Shown: positions 55,532 to 64,000 of the stretch, in pieces | How the letters are laid out: every line of letters begins with the position of its first letter | Position numbering within the stretch: the stretch's first letter is position 1 | Assembly: GCF_003399765.1 (NCBI RefSeq) | Contig: NZ_NFZV01000008.1 | Coordinates: 1 to 64,000 of the forward strand | Direction: 5' to 3' | DNA length: 64,000 nucleotides | DNA from: Alkalilimnicola ehrlichii | Lineage (GTDB): Bacteria > Pseudomonadota > Gammaproteobacteria > Nitrococcales > AK92 | Position numbers and translations under genes: made by a program | Notes under the pieces: model-generated | Seen by the model: the letters and a program-made list of their open reading frames with translations, nothing else | What the model was told of the DNA's origin: nothing | Database searches by the model: none

Positions 55532-56794
55532 TTATTGCTCGCACGCAGGCACCGCGAAGCACCAATAAACCTGAGTGCCTTCCGAGCAGGTTTCGATCTC
55601 CAGGCGCCAGCCGTAACGTTCGCAAAGTCTTTGTACAAGCGCCAACCCAAGCCCATAGCCTTCGACCTTAGCCGCACACCCGCGCCGACCTCTTTCCGTA
55701 ATGCGAGGCAACTCCTCCGGTGCGATACCCACACCGTTATCGCTGACGATCAGCCGGTTTGACTCCAACGTTACGTTTACCTCGTTACTGCCGGAGTGCG
55801 TAACGGCATTACGTATGAGGTTCGAAACAATGATTTCGACAGCGGCCCGGGGCGCCCGTACGGTCGGCTTAGCGACCCTGACCCAGGCCGGCGTCACCGG
55901 CCACACCTGTCGGTTATGCTCGATAAGGGTACTGACGCAATCGGCGACATCGACGGCTTCGTCCAGTTTGCGCGAAGGCTCCCGCACCATCAGTAATAGC
56001 GTATTCACCGTATCGCGCATACGCTCGCCGGCATTATCCAAACGCTCGACGGCCTTTAAGGTACGCCTCGACAGCCCCGGATCGTCGCGAATCACCTCCA
56101 CCGCGCCCTGGATGACGGCCAGCGGATTGCGAAGCTCATGACTGACATCGGCAGAGAACTCCCGCTCCCGCGTCAGCATTTGCTGCATTCGCTCGCGGTA
56201 ACCGTCAAGCGCGCGCGCCAAAGCGCCGACTTCATCATCTTTGAGGTTAATCGCCAGCGGCTTATCGCCAAGATCGTCGTTATCGCGCGCCACCCGATCG
56301 GCCAGCGTCACCAACGGGGTCAACAAGCGTTTTGACAAGTAGTAGCCCAACCAAAGCGCCAGATACAGGCCCAGCGGCGTCGCCACCACCAGGATGACGA
56401 GCAGCATCCGCTCCGGCCGATCTAACCAAGAAACGTCCTCTATGACAGCGAAGCGCCCGTCTTGCGTAGTGCCTAGAGCAACATACCAACTACCTTGGAG
56501 GTTTTCGTATTCGTGCACGCCGTCGGGCAATAGCAAAACTTCCGCCGGCACCCCGTCCAGTCGGACGTCCGCGCGCACTTGAATACCGGGCATTCCCGGC
56601 AACTCGCGAAGCGCGAATTGCTCGGGCTGAGCGATCACCGCCGCCAGCTCCGTCTGAATGTCCCGCGCTACCGAGCGTTCCTCGACCTCGAAAACCAACA
56701 GCAGTAGCGCAAAGCCAATGACAGGCCCAAGCAACGCCCCAACCAAGGCAAAGGCGGCGAGTAAGCGTATGCGTAAACTATTCCGATAATTCAT
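55532..56794 (-). CDS. Sensor histidine kinase (PhoQ/QseC-like layout)
   Basis: A 420-residue kinase with two membrane helices (LLAAFALVGALLGPVIGFAL, LLVILVVATPLGLYLALWLG) around a short periplasmic sensor of about 100 residues. A HAMP-like linker, the H box FSADVSHELRNPLAVIQG, the N box SNLIRNAVTHSG and GVGIAPEEL/YGLGLALVQRL boxes follow. ATG 56794 overlaps the response-regulator stop by 17 bp, so the pair is coupled. The signal is unknown; the small acidic/aromatic sensor (HEYENLQGSWYVALG) gives no hint. It is convergent with the TonB receptor. Confidence 0.88.
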   Translation of the reverse strand: MNYRNSLRIRLLAAFALVGALLGPVIGFALLLLVFEVEERSVARDIQTELAAVIAQPEQFALRELPGMPGIQVRADVRLDGVPAEVLLLPDGVHEYENLQGSWYVALGTTQDGRFAVIEDVSWLDRPERMLLVILVVATPLGLYLALWLGYYLSKRLLTPLVTLADRVARDNDDLGDKPLAINLKDDEVGALARALDGYRERMQQMLTREREFSADVSHELRNPLAVIQGAVEVIRDDPGLSRRTLKAVERLDNAGERMRDTVNTLLLMVREPSRKLDEAVDVADCVSTLIEHNRQVWPVTPAWVRVAKPTVRAPRAAVEIIVSNLIRNAVTHSGSNEVNVTLESNRLIVSDNGVGIAPEELPRITERGRRGCAAKVEGYGLGLALVQRLCERYGWRLEIETCSEGTQVYWCFAVPACEQ

Positions 56795-57464
56795 CAAGTG
56801 CTGCCAAACGGTATCCCACGCCATGGACCGTATGTAACAGAGGCTGTTTGAAAGGCCGGTCCAGCACCCGGCGCAGCCTGTGGATATGGCTGCGCAAGCT
56901 ATCGGTTTCGGGCGGCGTATCGCCCCAGATTTCCGTTTCGAGCCGGGTACGGCTGACAACGGCCGGCGATTCTCGCAGCAATAAGCGCAATAACTGATAG
57001 TCCAAGCGGGCGAGCTGAATGGGTTGACCTGCGCGGGTCACCGAGCGGGTCCGTTCGTCCAAGATCAAATCGGCCACTTGCAGCCGGGTTTGCTCTAATC
57101 CGCCCTGAGCGCGCCGGACTTGAGCACGCAAGCGCGCCTCAAGCTCGCGCAACGAAACCGGCTTGACGAGATAATCGTCGGCTCCCAGCTCTAACCCGCC
57201 GATACGATCCTCAATCTCGCCGCGCGCGGTCAGCATAATCACCGGGGTGGCAATCCCGGCATCTCGTAGGCGCCGACAGACTTCGCTGCCATCCAGCCCC
57301 GGCAAGCCCAAATCGAGGACAATGGCATCGAAATCCTGAGTGACGGCCAAGTGCAGGCCCGTAACCCCGTCGCCGGCGGTATCCGCAACATGCCCCCGCG
57401 CATCGAGATAATCGACGATATTAGCCGCCAAATCGCGATTATCCTCGACGATGAGAACCTGCAT
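56778..57464 (-). CDS. OmpR-family response regulator
   Basis: A 228-residue regulator: receiver domain with Asp51 in AIVLDLGLPGLDG, conserved Lys in YLVKPVSLRELEAR, and a C-terminal winged helix (LDYQLLRLLLRESPAVVSRT, DSLRSHIHRLRRVLD, LLHTVHGVGYRLAA). The gene order regulator-kinase with overlap is the common form. A glycosyltransferase gene starts divergently 101 bp upstream. In related genomes such pairs often control envelope or lipid modification, which would fit that neighbour, but this is inference. Confidence 0.9.
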   Translation of the reverse strand: MQVLIVEDNRDLAANIVDYLDARGHVADTAGDGVTGLHLAVTQDFDAIVLDLGLPGLDGSEVCRRLRDAGIATPVIMLTARGEIEDRIGGLELGADDYLVKPVSLRELEARLRAQVRRAQGGLEQTRLQVADLILDERTRSVTRAGQPIQLARLDYQLLRLLLRESPAVVSRTRLETEIWGDTPPETDSLRSHIHRLRRVLDRPFKQPLLHTVHGVGYRLAALDELSE

Positions 57465-57565
57465 CAGCGACGCCCTACCGATTTCACGTTTTGTTCACAT
57501 CTTGACGACATTGATGTCACGTCGCATCCCCTACCATCTTCAGCCATGTTGGTTGGAGAATAATC

Positions 57566-58293
57566 ATGGATCTGTCCATCGTCGTACCTGTTTATAACGA
57601 ATCGGAAAACATCGATCCGCTGCTGTCGGAATTAGACGGCGTACTTGCCGACGAACTTGACTACGAAGTGATCTTCGTCGATGACGGCAGTACGGACAAT
57701 ACCTTTCAGCTCCTCAGCGGCCTCACGTCGCAGTATCCCCGCCTGCGCGTACTCCGTCACCCACAGAATTTAGGGCAAAGCGCGGCCTTGTTAACGGGCG
57801 TTCGCGCAGCCCAAGCCGACTGGGTCGCCAGCCTAGACGGCGACGGCCAAAACGACCCGGCCGACCTACTGCAATTCTGGCGCCTGGCAAAACGGCGCAC
57901 CAACCCGCCGGGCTTTATATCGGCCACCGTCGCGAGCGAGAGGACGCCACGACCCGGCTATTCTCCTCGCGCATTGCCAACGAGGTCCGCGCTCGATTGC
58001 TGCGGGACGGCACGCCCGACGCCGACTGCGGCATCAAACTCTTCAAGCGACACGTGTTTTTAGCACTACCTTACTTCGACCGCATGCACCGATTCTTACC
58101 CGCGCTGATTAAGCGCGAAGGGCGCGCGGTTTGGTCGCTTCCCGTCACCCACCGGCCGCGGGTGTTCGGCGAGTCGAAAGACGATGTCCGCAACCGCTTC
58201 TGGACAGGCATATTCGATCTGTTTGGCGTCATGTGGCTGTTACGGCGTCGCCGTCTGCCGCCCCGCCACCAGGAACTCCCCAGCAGCCGATGA
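57566..58293 (+). pseudogene. Family-2 glycosyltransferase (dolichyl-/undecaprenyl-phosphate sugar transferase type), frame broken once
   Basis: About 242 residues. The start MDLSIVVPVYNESENIDPLL, EVIFVDDGSTDNTFQLL, HPQNLGQSAALLTGVRAA and ASLDGDGQNDPADL are the nucleotide-sugar and metal-binding motifs of GT2 enzymes like DPMS or ArnC. Near 57914-57918 the frame slips; the other frame continues IGHRRERxDATTRLFSSRIA-like sequence, DADCGIKLFKR and RVFGESKDDVRNRFW. One missing T would join them. It lacks C-terminal membrane helices, as do the short forms acting with lipid-A-type partners. ATG 57566 lies 5 bases after GGAGAA (minus-strand regulators diverge here). Confidence 0.78.
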
Positions 58294-58376
58294 ACCTATC
58301 TCGCTTGCGGCCCGGCGACTAAGTAGCGGGCGTGTGGACCGTCGTACGCCCTAAAGACGCCGACGAATACCCGCGC

Positions 58377-59235
58377 CTACCTCGTCCAAAATCGCCGTAC
58401 CCGCGCCACCCGCCTTAGATCCTGGTGAGCGAGTAGCCATAGCTCCGTGCTTAGCTCCGGCACCGGCTCGGTTAGCTTTACAAGCTGCTCGTCAGCATCT
58501 CCCAGGTAACAAGGCAACACCGCGATGCCCGCGCCCTGGCGGACGACGCTGTGCATGCCAAGCGTGCTATCCACACGAAACAGGCAATGCTCGTTACGCC
58601 GCTGCGTATCCATCCAGGCCTCCAGCGCGGTATCGCCCATATGCACATCGGGGCCAACCCAAGCCTGCCTTGAAAGCTGCTCCAACGGCACCGGACGGGA
58701 AACGTTCTCCCACTGAGCCTTCTGGCCGTAAACCGCCTGCGCGATCGTGCCTATACGCTTACCAATAAGCGTTTCGGGGGCCGACGGGTAGGGCGAATAG
58801 CAATATCGGCCTCTCGCTTAGAGAGACTAAACAACTGATTACCGATCAAAACCTCCAGCTCGATAGCCGGGTTGTGCTGGCGAAACGCCGCCAGTATCGG
58901 TGCTAGCAGCCCGACGAACAGCGCATCCGTCGTCGTCACGCGAATAACACCCTTCAGCTTTAGATCCTGCCCGGCTATACGACGCTCAAGCCCCAGCACA
59001 TCACGGTTAATCTGAGCCGCCGCCGCGGCCAACTCTTCGCCGGCGGCGGTTTGCAGATAACGACTCGCCTACGCTCGAACAAACGGACCTGTAAGCGGCC
59101 CTCCATCTGCGCAAGCCTGCGAAACACGGTGGCATGGCTTATCCCTAACCGGCGCCCGGCCCCGGATAAGGAGCCCGTTTCCGCGATAGCCAGCACAAGC
59201 TGTAAGTCGTCCCACCGAATGGATTGTTCGTTCAT
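58377..59235 (-). pseudogene. LysR-family regulator, frame broken twice
   Basis: Three frame pieces form one LysR regulator of about 287 residues. Piece 1: LQLVLAIAETGSLSGAGRRL and ISHATVFRRLAQMEGRLQVR (helix-turn-helix). Piece 2: TAAGEELAAAAAQINRDVL and KLKGVIRVTTTDALFVGLLA. Piece 3: PETLIGKRIGTIAQAVYG and GMHSVVRQGAGIAVLPCYLG to the TAG at 58377. Breaks are near 59066 and in the G5 run 58776-58780; one missing base repairs each. ATG 59235 gives MNEQSIRWDDLQ. It is divergent from a flavodoxin-like quinone reductase gene, a common regulator-target pair. Confidence 0.82.
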
Positions 59236-59324
59236 GCAAATTAAATAGTCGGAAATTGGGAGTACCTGTTCGCGCAAGAACAGACTAGGTTATCTCCACA
59301 AGGATGCACTAACGGAGCCGAAGA

Positions 59325-60077
59325 ATGAATGTCTTAATCGTACTGGCGCACCCTGAGCGACAATCCTTCAATGGCGGCCTTACCGATCTAGCGGTGGAAA
59401 CGCTACGCGGCACAGGGCACGATGTCGAAGTGGACGATCTGTACGCAGAAGGTTTCGACCCCGTAGAGCGAGCAAGCCACTACCCACAGCGTGCAAACAG
59501 CGACTACTTCTCGCCGCTGACCGAGCAACGCGCTCACTACGAACGCAAGCGGCTGCCGCCGGATGTAGCCCGGGAGATCGGCCGGCTCGAATGGGCGGAT
59601 TTGCTCATCCTCCAGTTTCCCCTCTGGTGGCACGCGCAACCTGCGATACTCAAGGGGTGGTTTGATCGCGTCCTGGTCTACGGCGGCCTTTATTCCGGTA
59701 GCAAACGCTACAACCGAGGGCACTTTCGAGGCAAACGCGCCATCTGCTCCGTCACCGCCGGATCGCCTGCCCACACGTTTATGCCGTTTGGGCGCGCCGG
59801 GAACATGGTGGAGTGGCTATGGCCGATTCACTCCTCGCTCTACTACGTCGGCTACGAAGTGCTAGCCCCTCAGGTGAGCTACGAAGTTCAGAGCGGCGGC
59901 GTCCAATACCGGGAGGAAACGGCGTTCCGAGAGAATCTAGCGGCGATGAAGCAGGCTTGGAGCCGGCGTATACCAAGCCTCGCGCAGGAATCCGGAATTC
60001 CGTTTACCAGCTGGGAGGACTGGGACAACGACGGGGTGCTTCGCGCAACGAACCCTATGCGGTGGCGGCCCTCGTAG
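59325..60077 (+). CDS. Flavodoxin-fold NAD(P)H:quinone oxidoreductase (KefF/NQO type)
   Basis: A 250-residue protein of the NQO1/KefF/MdaB-like flavodoxin fold. MNVLIVLAHPERQSFNGGLT is the phosphate-binding start, LLILQFPLWWHAQPAILKGW the conserved central block with the FMN/FAD contact residues, and DRVLVYGGLYSGSKRYNRGH the following one. It likely reduces quinones by two electrons, guarding against redox stress. The start ATG follows GGAGCCGAAG. The divergent LysR gene is the probable regulator. The length of 250 is a little above the usual 190-230 because of a C-terminal tail. Confidence 0.85.
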   Translation: MNVLIVLAHPERQSFNGGLTDLAVETLRGTGHDVEVDDLYAEGFDPVERASHYPQRANSDYFSPLTEQRAHYERKRLPPDVAREIGRLEWADLLILQFPLWWHAQPAILKGWFDRVLVYGGLYSGSKRYNRGHFRGKRAICSVTAGSPAHTFMPFGRAGNMVEWLWPIHSSLYYVGYEVLAPQVSYEVQSGGVQYREETAFRENLAAMKQAWSRRIPSLAQESGIPFTSWEDWDNDGVLRATNPMRWRPS

Positions 60078-60215
60078 CTTGTGGAAGCTCGCCGTCGCAG
60101 CTTCGCCATAGCGGAAGCGCCCGACATCGTTTACAAGTCGGCCATGCTATCCTTAGCCGGCGCCGCCTCAGCACACACCGAGGCCAAATGGGTAGTAAGC
60201 ACAGGCAACTCTTCC

Positions 60216-60647
60216 ATGTATTCGAATCCAGTTCTACGATACATCGTCTACTCGGTAGGCGGGCTGCTTTTTCTGCTCCATGCAATCGGCATTGGAATTT
60301 TCCTGATCGCGCAGGAAAACCCCGGCGACGCCATGCCCGTGTTGGCGAATTTTGTCGTCACCGTTGTCGCAGCCATCTTTGCCGGGCTATTTGTATTAAA
60401 CGCCTCCGGAGCTATCTATACATCGCGCGGCTTCGCGGCCGCCGGCTTGCTCGCTATATTGTTGGTCGCCAGCATAGCCGCTTCCGTCTTTCCGTTCGCC
60501 GGCTACATCGCCCTGTTCGCGCTCGCCTGGCCATTGGCCATTTGGATACTTGAAGTACCGGCAAGAACAGGCGCCTACGTCGGGCTTGCGCTCACGTTTG
60601 CGAACATCATCGGCGGACTGATAGCCAGTATGTTTGCGTTATCCTGA
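60216..60647 (+). CDS. Small integral membrane protein of unknown function
   Basis: A 143-residue protein with four hydrophobic helices (VYSVGGLLFLLHAIGIGIFL, ANFVVTVVAAIFAGLFVL, FAAAGLLAILLVASIAASV, YIALFALAWPLAIWIL) and a fifth short one (YVGLALTFANIIGGLIASMF). No family recognised. The frame extends upstream, but those residues are polar and lie against the quinone-reductase end; ATG 60216 at the membrane start is preferred, with only a weak AGG site, so the start is uncertain. Confidence 0.6.
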   Translation: MYSNPVLRYIVYSVGGLLFLLHAIGIGIFLIAQENPGDAMPVLANFVVTVVAAIFAGLFVLNASGAIYTSRGFAAAGLLAILLVASIAASVFPFAGYIALFALAWPLAIWILEVPARTGAYVGLALTFANIIGGLIASMFALS

Positions 60648-60657
60648 ATCGGTTAAT

Positions 60658-60683
60658 AAGGCCGGCGGTAAAACGCCGGCCTT
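60658..60683 (+). terminator. Intrinsic terminator after the small membrane protein gene
   Basis: A 10-bp perfect stem (aaggccggcg at 60658-60667, complement at 60674-60683) closes a 6-base loop gtaaaa; the second arm ends in tt. It separates this gene from glutamate decarboxylase. Confidence 0.8.
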
Positions 60684-60799
60684 CCCGGCTCGATCTACCG
60701 CCCCCATTGTAAGAAAACGCCGAACGCATCCCGCCTCCAGCGCCCCCGTATTTTGTCGTCGCCATCGTCGGTTAGCCGTCACGGAATGAGGGTTTCAGC

Positions 60800-62200
60800 A
60801 TGATTTACGGACGAAAAAACAGGGAGAAAGCCGCGTGCATAGAGCCGATTTTCGGCTCGCAAAACGAAGACCAAGACCTCCCCAAGTATCGCCTCGCCCA
60901 ACACACCGTAGCGCCGCGAATCGCCTATCAAATGGTCAAGGACGAACTGTTGGACGAAGGCACATCGCGCCTAAACCTCGCCACCTTTTGCCAAACCTAC
61001 ATGGAGCCGGAAGCTGCCCAGCTAATGGCCGACACCCTGGATAAGAACGCCATCGACAAATCCGAATATCCGCGCACCGCCGAACTGGAAAACCGCTGCG
61101 TGAATATGATCGCCGACTTATGGCACGCAAGCGGCAAAGAGAAATTTATGGGCACATCGACCATCGGCTCCTCGGAGGCCTGCATGCTCGGCGGGATGGC
61201 GATGAAGTTTCACTGGCGCCACCGTGCCCAAAAGGCCGGCCTCGACCTGACGAAGCGCAAACCCAACCTAGTGATCTCTTCCGGCTATCAAGTGTGCTGG
61301 GAGAAATTTTGCGTCTACTGGGACATCGAGCTACGCGAGGTTCCCATCGGCAGCAAACACATGAGCCTGGATCTGGACTCCGTCATGGATTATGTCGACG
61401 AGTACACCATAGGTATCGTCGGCATTCTGGGGATTACCTACACCGGGATGTACGACGACATCCAACGCTTGAACAAGCTCGTCGAGGCCTACAACAAACG
61501 CAACGACCACCAGGTCTACATCCACGTCGACGCCGCTTCCGGCGGCCTGTTTACACCGTTTGTCGACCCGGACCGGGTATGGGACTTCCGCCTCGACAAC
61601 GTAGTATCGATTAATACCTCGGGGCATAAATACGGCCTGGTCTATCCCGGCGTAGGCTGGGTACTCTGGCGCGACGAACAATACCTGCCAAAGGAGCTGA
61701 TCTTTAACGTCAGCTACCTTGGCGGCGAACTACCGACGATGGCCATTAACTTCTCGCATAGCGCATCGCAGATCATTGGGCAGTACTACAATTTCGTTCG
61801 TTACGGCTTTGAAGGGTATCGGGCAATTCATCAAAGAACCCGCGACGTGGCACGCTATCTCAGCCAAGCAATACGACAGACCGGCGACTTCGATATCGTC
61901 GCCGACGGCTCCGCACTCCCCATCGTCTGCTACCAGCTCAAGCACGCTCCCAAGCGAGAATGGACGCTGTACGACCTCTCCGATCGGCTATTAATGAAAG
62001 GCTGGCAAGTACCGGCCTACCCCCTGCCGAAAAACCTCGACCAAGAAGTGGTGCACCGGATTGTCGTGAGAGGCGACCTGGGCATGAGCATGGCCCACAA
62101 TTTCGTCCAGGACTTGCAAGAAGCCCTGACGACGTTAAACAATGCCCACCTGGTCTTCCACCAGAAGCACACCGTAACGCGCTACGGCTTTACCCACTAG
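60800..62200 (+). CDS. gadB: Glutamate decarboxylase
   Basis: A 466-residue PLP enzyme, the same length as E. coli GadA/GadB. It converts glutamate to GABA and CO2, consuming a proton, and supports acid tolerance. Diagnostic parts are NLATFCQTYMEPEAAQLMAD, GTSTIGSSEACMLGGMAMKF, HVDAASGGLFTPFVDP and SINTSGHKYGL, with Lys277 as the PLP lysine. The C-terminus keeps the His/Thr-rich closing tail (KHTVTRYGFTH) that plugs the active site at neutral pH in GadB. No GadC antiporter is adjacent. ATG 60800 has only a weak site (GAGGGTTTCAGC). Confidence 0.94.
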   Translation: MIYGRKNREKAACIEPIFGSQNEDQDLPKYRLAQHTVAPRIAYQMVKDELLDEGTSRLNLATFCQTYMEPEAAQLMADTLDKNAIDKSEYPRTAELENRCVNMIADLWHASGKEKFMGTSTIGSSEACMLGGMAMKFHWRHRAQKAGLDLTKRKPNLVISSGYQVCWEKFCVYWDIELREVPIGSKHMSLDLDSVMDYVDEYTIGIVGILGITYTGMYDDIQRLNKLVEAYNKRNDHQVYIHVDAASGGLFTPFVDPDRVWDFRLDNVVSINTSGHKYGLVYPGVGWVLWRDEQYLPKELIFNVSYLGGELPTMAINFSHSASQIIGQYYNFVRYGFEGYRAIHQRTRDVARYLSQAIRQTGDFDIVADGSALPIVCYQLKHAPKREWTLYDLSDRLLMKGWQVPAYPLPKNLDQEVVHRIVVRGDLGMSMAHNFVQDLQEALTTLNNAHLVFHQKHTVTRYGFTH

Positions 62201-62377
62201 CCGGCGCCGAATGCCGTGCCCGCCGCTTAGCCAGAAGCGGACGCCCGCCGCATAACGATGTTATCTTAGAACCTGCCCCGCCAACGGGTGGGTTCTGCCG
62301 CTATACGGCGCAGAAGCAGAAGATCAAGGAAACAAGCGCTCGCCTAACCATTACGAGTACGAGAAGGAATTCGACTT

Positions 62378-63274
62378 ATGAAGACCATCGTTATAACGGG
62401 CGTCACCTCGGGCTTCGGGCGCAGCTGGCTTTATCAACTGGATGCCGCCGGGCCGGCGAAGCTGTTCGTGCTCGCCCGTAACGAAGTCAAGCTAGCCAGC
62501 ATGCTCGCCAAACAAGCCTTGCGCAACGAGCTCCATGTGATCCCTTGCGATCTGGCTTCGCTACAATCGGTCGCCAATGCCGCCGACGAGATTAGGCGCC
62601 AAACCGAAGTCGTCGATGTACTGATCAACAATGCCGGCGTGTGGAGCGAAGACGCCTTCACGCCCTCGGCCGATGGGATCGAACTCACGCTGGCCGTCAA
62701 TCACCTCGCCCCTTATTTATTGACGGGCAAACTGCTCGACCGTTTAACCGACGCCACTCAAGGAAGGGTCGTCAACACCGCCTCGTTCCGCCATGCCGAT
62801 GCCAACGTCGACACGAACGATATCGAACTAAAAAACGGCTACAGCGCGGAACGCGCCTACTGCAACAGCAAGCTCTACAGCATCTTATTCACCAAGCAGC
62901 TAGCCGCCGCCACGGCGCAAAGCGCACTGACGGTCAACTGCTTCGACCCCGGCATAGTCGACACGCCTATGCTCAAGCAAGCATTCCCGAAACCGCTGAC
63001 ATTTATCTACCCCTGGTTCCGCAAACACTTCGCCCGTGCCCCCAGCAAAGGTGCGGAAACCGGCGTCTATCTTTCCTTATCGCCGGCCTGCCAAACCATT
63101 TCCGGCGAATATTTTAAAGACTGCGCCGTCAAGCCGCTGCGCGGATTCAACAAAAAACGGCTCGCCCTAGCCGACTGGCTATGGCAAGAAAGCGTTCGCC
63201 TTACCGGCTTCGACTACCCCCTACCAAGCACAAACGGCACAGCTATCGAACAGGACAGCACCCTGGCCGAGTAG
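62378..63274 (+). CDS. Short-chain dehydrogenase/reductase
   Basis: A 298-residue SDR. The cofactor motif is VITGVTSGFGRSWL (TGxxxGxG), followed by the stabilising DVLINNAGVWSE (NNAG), NTASFRHAD and the catalytic YCNSK (Tyr-x3-Lys). The closest layout is that of retinol-dehydrogenase/WW-oxidoreductase-like SDRs with a C-terminal extension. It reduces a carbonyl or oxidises an alcohol with NAD(P)H; the substrate is unknown. GAGAAGGAATT precedes the ATG. It follows gadB by 178 bp. Confidence 0.88.
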   Translation: MKTIVITGVTSGFGRSWLYQLDAAGPAKLFVLARNEVKLASMLAKQALRNELHVIPCDLASLQSVANAADEIRRQTEVVDVLINNAGVWSEDAFTPSADGIELTLAVNHLAPYLLTGKLLDRLTDATQGRVVNTASFRHADANVDTNDIELKNGYSAERAYCNSKLYSILFTKQLAAATAQSALTVNCFDPGIVDTPMLKQAFPKPLTFIYPWFRKHFARAPSKGAETGVYLSLSPACQTISGEYFKDCAVKPLRGFNKKRLALADWLWQESVRLTGFDYPLPSTNGTAIEQDSTLAE

Positions 63275-63528
63275 CCAGGAGCGACTAAGCTCGCCGAGCA
63301 AACAACCCGCCCCCCCCCGCCTGGCGCTCCCTTAGCGTCACCCGCCACTCGTTGGCGGACCTTTTGCACCCGCCTTTCTACACGTCTGGAGCGCATGCGA
63401 AAATTCCCTTATCCTATTATGCGAACGCCGATTTTCACCCTGCGGCCGTTCGCTTTAGGAAGCCCATCGGCCACCTACCGACCCACTACGACATAACAAC
63501 CAATGCCCTGTCGCAAGGAGCCGCGACC

Positions 63529-63963
63529 ATGAACAATAACAACGTCACCCCGATCTCCCACGCCCGCACCACCGCTACCGGCGAACTAGCCACGGTGGCC
63601 AGCGCCCGCGCCGGCGAAGCGCTCACCGTCGCCCGCCACGACGGCCTCACCCTGCCGGTAGCCGGCCACTTAAGCCACGTCGACTACCTCGCCGAAGGCG
63701 ACATCGTCACCCTCGCCCCCGACCCGCGCGCCGCCGAGGCCGCCATTGTCACCGGCCGTCTGCGCCGGGCGGGCGAGGACATCCCCTTCCGCTACCAAGA
63801 CGGCCGCCTGCACCTAACGGCCGGTAAAAAGCTAGTGCTGCAAGCCGGCCACAGCACCGTCGAGCTGAGCGCCGACGGCCACATCGCCATCGACGGTAAG
63901 AGCGTTGGCGTAACGGGAGATAATCGGCTAGCCCTCGGCAGTCGCACCATCGCACTGAACTAA
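63529..63963 (+). CDS. DUF6484-like protein, probably type VI secretion-associated
   Basis: A 144-residue protein in two parts: an N-terminal beta-rich module with VARHDGLTLPVAGHLSHVDY and LAEGDIVTLAPDPRAAEAAI, and a C-terminal repeat-like stretch (AGKKLVLQAGHSTVELSADG, HIAIDGKSVGVTGDNRLALG) similar to the ends of VgrG/phage-spike and DUF6484 proteins. Such proteins occur in type VI secretion gene clusters. AAGGAG lies 8 bases before ATG 63529; an upstream frame extension is rejected. The next gene begins 13 bp later and leaves the window. The family call is from memory and moderate. Confidence 0.6.
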   Translation: MNNNNVTPISHARTTATGELATVASARAGEALTVARHDGLTLPVAGHLSHVDYLAEGDIVTLAPDPRAAEAAIVTGRLRRAGEDIPFRYQDGRLHLTAGKKLVLQAGHSTVELSADGHIAIDGKSVGVTGDNRLALGSRTIALN

Positions 63964-63976
63964 GGGGCAGGCGCCC

Positions 63977-64000
63977 ATGCGGAGTTTGCTTCTCAAAAGC
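63977..64000 (+). CDS. Start of a gene cut by the right window edge
   Basis: ATG at 63977 preceded by AGGGGCAGGCGCCC opens a frame (MRSLLLKS) that runs off the window. It follows the DUF6484-like gene by 13 bp, so an operon is likely. Product unknown. Confidence 0.5.

Noticed and set aside
58290-58322. A second gene (MNLSRLRPGD) overlapping the glycosyltransferase stop by ATGA
   Set aside because: It stops after ten codons, and the following 50 bp show no continuation in another frame that I can recognise.

Overview
The window is bacterial chromosomal DNA of moderately high GC. It is densely packed, with short intergenic gaps and clear Shine-Dalgarno sites. The organism is a Gram-negative gammaproteobacterium: the window carries TonB, a trimeric-type porin, two TonB-dependent receptors, lipoproteins, a periplasmic lytic transglycosylase, Fur-like boxes and LysR/AraC/TetR regulators. 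The gene set resembles Pseudomonas- or Halomonas-like marine or soil heterotrophs, but I cannot name a genus. No rRNA, tRNA, CRISPR array, prophage or complete insertion sequence was seen.

Layout. 1-3.3 kb: the 3' end of tonB with perfect 12-bp repeats, a LysE exporter, two GFA-fold proteins and a DUF72 protein. 3.4-7.4 kb: an unusual lipoprotein with two solute-binding domains and a transglycosylase domain, a porin, and a LysR-type protein reduced to its DNA-binding domain. 7.6-16.6 kb: a carboxylate-use block. It has a DctB/DctD-type two-component pair divergent from a TAXI-TRAP transporter (binding protein plus fused permease) and a MaeB-type malic enzyme; overlapping stops and starts suggest co-translation. 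16.6-19 kb: small housekeeping genes. 19-21.4 kb: an iron-associated inner-membrane operon (DUF3649, PepSY, DUF3325). 21.7-26.9 kb: an AraC regulator divergent from a giant ferredoxin / ferredoxin-NADP reductase / molybdopterin oxidoreductase fusion, bracketed by a 50-bp imperfect direct repeat. 26.9-32.3 kb: a siderophore-uptake locus (PchR-like regulator, TonB receptor, O-methyltransferase-like enzyme, RhtX/FptX-type transporter). 32.4-47.7 kb: MNT-HEPN protein, TetR with two tandem saccharopine-reductase-like genes, c-di-GMP enzymes, acyl-CoA dehydrogenase, PAP2 phosphatase, an orphan two-gene operon, a toxin-antitoxin pair inside a duplicated stretch, and upp. 47.7-52.4 kb: an A/C-rich leader, a secreted PETase-like polyester hydrolase, a DoxX-like membrane protein and a NIT-sensing c-di-GMP phosphodiesterase. 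52.5-58.3 kb: two Fur-like boxes with a DUF6746 protein and a second TonB receptor, then an OmpR/histidine-kinase pair and a glycosyltransferase. 58.4-64 kb: LysR/quinone-reductase pair, glutamate decarboxylase, SDR, and a protein that may belong to a type VI secretion locus running off the right edge.

Two points deserve attention. First, eleven genes contain fourteen frameshifts. Thirteen are explained by one missing base, often inside a C or G run, so sequence error is at least as likely as true gene decay; affected entries are typed pseudogene but may be intact in the organism. Second, the strongest functional novelties are the PETase-like enzyme with a full type-II disulfide pattern, the Fd-FNR-Mo oxidoreductase fusion, the tandem-binding-domain transglycosylase, and the unrecognised operon at 40.6-42.4 kb.
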